NCBI RefSeq assembly: GCF_023229025.1
Contig: NZ_JALOAA010000014.1
Coordinates: forward strand, 1 to 54,042
DNA length: 54,042 nucleotides
DNA from: Sulfurimonas sp.
GTDB taxonomy: Bacteria; Campylobacterota; Campylobacteria; Campylobacterales; Sulfurimonadaceae
Direction of reading: 5' to 3'
The translations under genes and the position numbers were made by a program. Of this stretch, positions 51,369 through 54,042 are shown piece after piece (positions within the stretch are counted from its first letter, which is position 1; every line of letters starts with the position of its first letter). The notes under the pieces were generated by a model. It saw only the letters and a list, made by a program, of their open reading frames with translations, was not told the origin of the DNA and searched no databases.

Positions 51369-51863
51369 CTAAAGACCGTTACCCCACATATGCATCTTTT
51401 TTGCCATGACTAAGTCATAGCCATCTACTATCTCTATCTCATTTGGGGCTCTAAACTCATACTCTTGGAGCATCTCTTTTACAGCTTCAACATCCATTAC
51501 CCCTTTTTTCTCCATAATTATTATATTTGCGGCATTTGCTAGCGTATGGTAAGCAAGCTTTAAGAGCATATCTTTACTCTCATGAATGTGAAATATATCT
51601 TTAAAAAGAACTATATCATGATCCCTTGGAGTTGCCCGAAAGGGGTGTTTTAAATCTTTTATCTGCTGAATATTTGTGGATAAGAGCTCTATCTTTTGCT
51701 TTAGAGTTTCTTCGTTATAAAGTGCAAGATTTAACTTCCCCTCAACACTCTGCATCATCTGAGAAAAAAGCATCGTAACTTCATCTATCTCCGTTGAGAC
51801 CTGTAGATAGTGATTACCGGGAAGAGGATTGAAAAGTTTCCTAAAGAGCTCAAGATTTTTCAT
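51369..51863 (-). CDS. Small methyltransferase-like protein lacking the SAM loop
   Basis: This 164-residue protein has a C-terminal half (HDIVLFKDIFHIHESKDMLL, NIIIMEKKG, VMAKKMHMWGNGL) that looks like the late strands of a class I methyltransferase, including the reverse hairpin end. The N-terminal Gly-rich SAM loop is missing. Either it is a degenerate enzyme, or the fold is different. It is the third gene after luxS (7 nt after the 100-residue gene), in an operon tied to the methyl cycle. Confidence 0.55.
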   Translation of the reverse strand: MKNLELFRKLFNPLPGNHYLQVSTEIDEVTMLFSQMMQSVEGKLNLALYNEETLKQKIELLSTNIQQIKDLKHPFRATPRDHDIVLFKDIFHIHESKDMLLKLAYHTLANAANIIIMEKKGVMDVEAVKEMLQEYEFRAPNEIEIVDGYDLVMAKKMHMWGNGL

Positions 51864-51870
51864 AACGCCT

Positions 51871-52173
51871 CTAATATCTCATCTCGTTAAGCTCTTTAAA
51901 TAGATAGGCTTCGACGATATCATCAATACTTCTTTGCGTGTGTGCGACTAAAACCATCATCCCAAGCTCAATAAAGGGCCAGACATATTCGTTATCATTC
52001 TTAACTACTAACACTTGGCTCTGATTATCAAAGGCATCTCTTGCTTCATTTTGATTTATCTCTACAACCCTACCATCTTCTACAAGTAGCTGTATCCACA
52101 CTTTTGCATCGTTAATAATGCTTATTTGTGCCTCTTGCTTGTTGCTGTCATCCATTGGAATTAAGATATACAT
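51871..52173 (-). CDS. Small conserved protein of unknown function
   Basis: This 100-residue cytoplasmic protein has MYILIPMDDSNKQEAQISII at the start and a Trp-rich acidic centre (NDNEYVWPFIELGMMVLVAH). The strand-helix pattern recalls the NifX/NifB-C cofactor-binding fold, but no cluster or metal residues are evident. It starts 3 nt after luxS, so it is co-translated with it and with the methyltransferase-like gene. Confidence 0.6.
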   Translation of the reverse strand: MYILIPMDDSNKQEAQISIINDAKVWIQLLVEDGRVVEINQNEARDAFDNQSQVLVVKNDNEYVWPFIELGMMVLVAHTQRSIDDIVEAYLFKELNEMRY

Positions 52174-52176
52174 CTG

Positions 52177-52680
52177 CTACTGCACTTTTGCCAAGTCAAG
52201 AGAGAGTGCGTCATTATCCATTATGCCTATACCGCGCTCTAAAACTTTTGAAGCTATCTCTTTTGCATCTAAGAGCGAGTGCATCTTATATGTTCCGCAC
52301 TGATAGACATTAAGCTCAGGAATATCTTTTTGCTCTTTTACATTTAGTATATCCTCCATAGAGGCTCGCCAAGCCTCACTTACAACACTCTCATCCGGTG
52401 TACCTATTACACTCATATAAAAGCCTGTTCTACAACCCATAGGAGAGATATCAATAATCTCAACATCTTTGGAGTTTAGATGATCTCTCATAAAGCCGGC
52501 AAAGAGGTGCTCTAGCGTATGAATCCCCTCGGATGATAAAATCTCATGGTTAGGACGAACAAAACGCAGGTCAAATACCGTTATATCATCGCCTTTTGGC
52601 GTTTTCATCCCTTTTGCACGGCGAACGGCAGGTGCGGGCATAATCGTGTGGTCAACTGTAAAACTATCTAGTAAAGGCAT
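52177..52680 (-). CDS. luxS: S-ribosylhomocysteine lyase
   Basis: This 167-residue metalloenzyme cleaves S-ribosylhomocysteine to homocysteine and DPD, the precursor of autoinducer 2. It has the metal-binding HTLEH (with His after two residues), the Cys in GCRTGFY and the third ligand region YQCGTYKMHSL. Length and motifs are standard. Whether it signals or only recycles the methyl donor cannot be read from the sequence. It heads a three-gene operon. Confidence 0.97.
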   Translation of the reverse strand: MPLLDSFTVDHTIMPAPAVRRAKGMKTPKGDDITVFDLRFVRPNHEILSSEGIHTLEHLFAGFMRDHLNSKDVEIIDISPMGCRTGFYMSVIGTPDESVVSEAWRASMEDILNVKEQKDIPELNVYQCGTYKMHSLLDAKEIASKVLERGIGIMDNDALSLDLAKVQ

Positions 52681-52749
52681 ATAAAATTCCTATCTTTTAA
52701 AATTGATGTATTTTAACATCTTTTTATTTTACAAATGGTAACAGAGACG

Positions 52750-52765
52750 TTATCCTAGAGGATAA
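52750..52765. promoter_or_regulatory. Palindrome between luxS and the NIT chemoreceptor
   Basis: TTATCCTAGAGGATAA has two 7-bp perfect arms around a central AG. It lies 69 nt before luxS and 84 nt before the divergent chemoreceptor, next to several TATAAT-like sequences, so it could be an operator for either gene. Confidence 0.35.
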
Positions 52766-52849
52766 ATTATAATAAAATATTATAAATCTATCTAAAATAT
52801 GAACTAATTTGAGCTACTATTCATTAACAACAAAATAAGGTGTAAATTA

Positions 52850-54042
52850 ATGAAGAAGTTAAGTATTAAACTAAGGCTACTATCTTTAGCGATAATCCCA
52901 ATTATCGCTATAGTACTTCTATCTATCTCTATGGTATTAGATACTATTAATGAGAAGAACATTTTAGAGACAACTAAAAAGCGTGTTTTAGAGACAGAAG
53001 CTCTTGCAAAAGTGATTCACTGCATGCAGGTTGAGAGAGGTCTTAGCGTGGGGTTTGTTGCAAGCAAGGGAAAAAACAACGGGGATGATATTCCGTCATT
53101 AAGGAAAAAGGTTGATACTGCTTTAGATGAGCTAAAAGCCGTCTATAAGCTAACAAATGGCGACGATACAGTCTTAAACTCTTTTGTAAACTTGGGTCAA
53201 AAACGAGCAGCTATCGACTCACACTCTATACACGAGACAGAAGTTGGAGCATACTTTACAAACATAGTGATAACTCTTGTAGATGCCACTACATCTGCAC
53301 CCTCACTCATCGAGAGCAAAGATATAAGAAATACACTTCAAGCTTATACACACATGGCATCTTCAAAGGAGTCCATGGGACAAATTAGAGCAAATCTCAA
53401 TGTTGCTTTTAGCCGAGACTCTTTTACAGAAAAGAATTACTTTGCATTTTTAGGACGCATAAGTACCTACGAGGTCAATATACGAAAATTTACCCACCTT
53501 ACATCTAAAGAGTTGAAAAAATTCTACGAAGATAGCTATAAAGGTGAGGCAGTAAAGAAGACAAATCATATGATAGATATAGCAAAAGAGAGAGGCATGG
53601 AGGGAGGTTTTGGTGTTGATGCTTCTGTATGGTTCTCAAACGTTACCGCTTCAATAAACCTTCTTAGAGATGTAGAGCTCGAACTTTTTAAAGTTACAAA
53701 TTCTACCGTAGAGGAGAGACTTGAGGAGGCTGCTTCTGATATAGTAAAACTAATATCAACCGTAATTATCGGCATAGTTATCTTTACCTTTTTTATACTA
53801 TATTTTATAAAGATGTCTATCTCAAATCCGCTAGAGAGCTTTAAGACGACTCTGCTAGATATTACAAAAAATAACGATTTGACAATAAAAGCAGACGAAA
53901 ACGCTCCGCTTGAGTTATCGCAAATGGCTAACGGCTTTAACTCTCTCATAAGCACCCTTAAAGACCTCATAGAGACCTCAAAGCAGTCATCAAGTGAGAA
54001 TGCTTCCATATCTCATGAACTCTCTACTACCGCTATGGGTGT
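52850..54042 (+). CDS. Chemoreceptor with NIT (nitrate/nitrite-sensing) domain, 3' end outside window
   Basis: The gene is open to the window end, with 397 complete codons visible. It has an N-terminal membrane helix (about 10-32), then a NIT domain (about 55-295) recognisable by IHCMQVERGLSVGFVASKG and repeated helical segments, then a second helix (about 300-325). A HAMP-like stretch (SNPLESFKTTLLDITKNNDLTIKADENAPLELSQMANGFNSLI) leads into the start of the signalling domain. NIT domains respond to nitrate or nitrite in some proteins; other ligands are possible. AAGGTG precedes the ATG. It fits an organism that respires nitrate. Confidence 0.85.
   Translation, partial: MKKLSIKLRLLSLAIIPIIAIVLLSISMVLDTINEKNILETTKKRVLETEALAKVIHCMQVERGLSVGFVASKGKNNGDDIPSLRKKVDTALDELKAVYKLTNGDDTVLNSFVNLGQKRAAIDSHSIHETEVGAYFTNIVITLVDATTSAPSLIESKDIRNTLQAYTHMASSKESMGQIRANLNVAFSRDSFTEKNYFAFLGRISTYEVNIRKFTHLTSKELKKFYEDSYKGEAVKKTNHMIDIAKERGMEGGFGVDASVWFSNVTASINLLRDVELELFKVTNSTVEERLEEAASDIVKLISTVIIGIVIFTFFILYFIKMSISNPLESFKTTLLDITKNNDLTIKADENAPLELSQMANGFNSLISTLKDLIETSKQSSSENASISHELSTTAMG

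Noticed and set aside
53566..54009. 147-codon minus-strand open frame at the window end
   Set aside because: It lies antisense to the NIT chemoreceptor, whose frame is open to the edge and carries recognisable domains.
1..54042. CRISPR arrays, insertion sequences, prophage genes, tRNA or rRNA genes
   Set aside because: No regularly spaced repeats, transposase or integrase-like proteins, phage structural proteins, or cloverleaf-compatible gaps were seen in reading the intergenic regions.

Overview
The window looks like a chromosomal segment of a Campylobacterota (Epsilonproteobacteria) bacterium, most likely a Sulfurimonas-type chemolithotroph. The evidence is low GC, a fused CcsBA cytochrome c synthase, a three-gene cytochrome bc1 operon with a di-haem c1, a periplasmic rhodanese fused to a chemoreceptor, TGnTATAAT-type promoters with poor -35 boxes, and many tightly packed genes. 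This assignment is inferred from gene content; no database search was possible. No tRNA, rRNA, CRISPR, IS element or prophage was seen.

Region 1 (about 0.4-17.9 kb) is the accessory highlight. Thirteen minus-strand genes run from a mono-haem cytochrome (17847) to a DUF4136 lipoprotein (461). They encode a mono-haem c cytochrome, a 12-haem and an 8-haem cytochrome, a tetrahaem cytochrome with its own CRP/FNR-type promoter, an NHL-repeat lipoprotein, a parvulin isomerase, an outer-membrane beta-barrel, a secreted NHL protein, a second large 12-haem cytochrome, a small secreted protein, CcsBA, a membrane-fused spermidine-synthase-like protein and the lipoprotein. Together they offer about 37 haem sites (34 CXXCH plus CX3CH, CX5CH and CX12CH). 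The content (barrel, multihaem cytochromes, NHL, PPIase) fits a porin-cytochrome conduit for extracellular electron transfer, perhaps with a tetrahaem filament. That is an inference from gene content and I consider it the candidate undescribed system. An NrfJ-like OB-fold protein, cut by the window start, converges on this cluster.

Region 2 (18-30 kb) is mixed metabolism: an aldehyde dehydrogenase, a thioredoxin-like protein, YraN, a Cys-type formate dehydrogenase, a DUF1538 membrane protein with CBS and P-II-like partners, a tandem Usp protein, homoserine dehydrogenase and an AlaC-type aminotransferase. Region 3 (28-33 kb) is a ribosome-oriented operon: a membrane protein, rsmE, rpmE, rsmI, rlmB, a RodZ-like protein and a periplasmic protein. 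Region 4 (33-36.5 kb) holds moeA, queD, queE and moaA (molybdopterin and queuosine synthesis).

Region 5 (36.6-42.3 kb) holds a porin with a 52-bp palindromic operator, an apparently leaderless RDD gene and the bc1 complex (petABC). Region 6 (42-54 kb) holds mnmG, a Sel1-repeat protein, ribE, a four-hairpin repeat-like element joined to recQ, a rhodanese-chemoreceptor fusion, mnmD, a UDG-like glycosylase, a luxS operon and the first part of a NIT-domain chemoreceptor cut by the window end.
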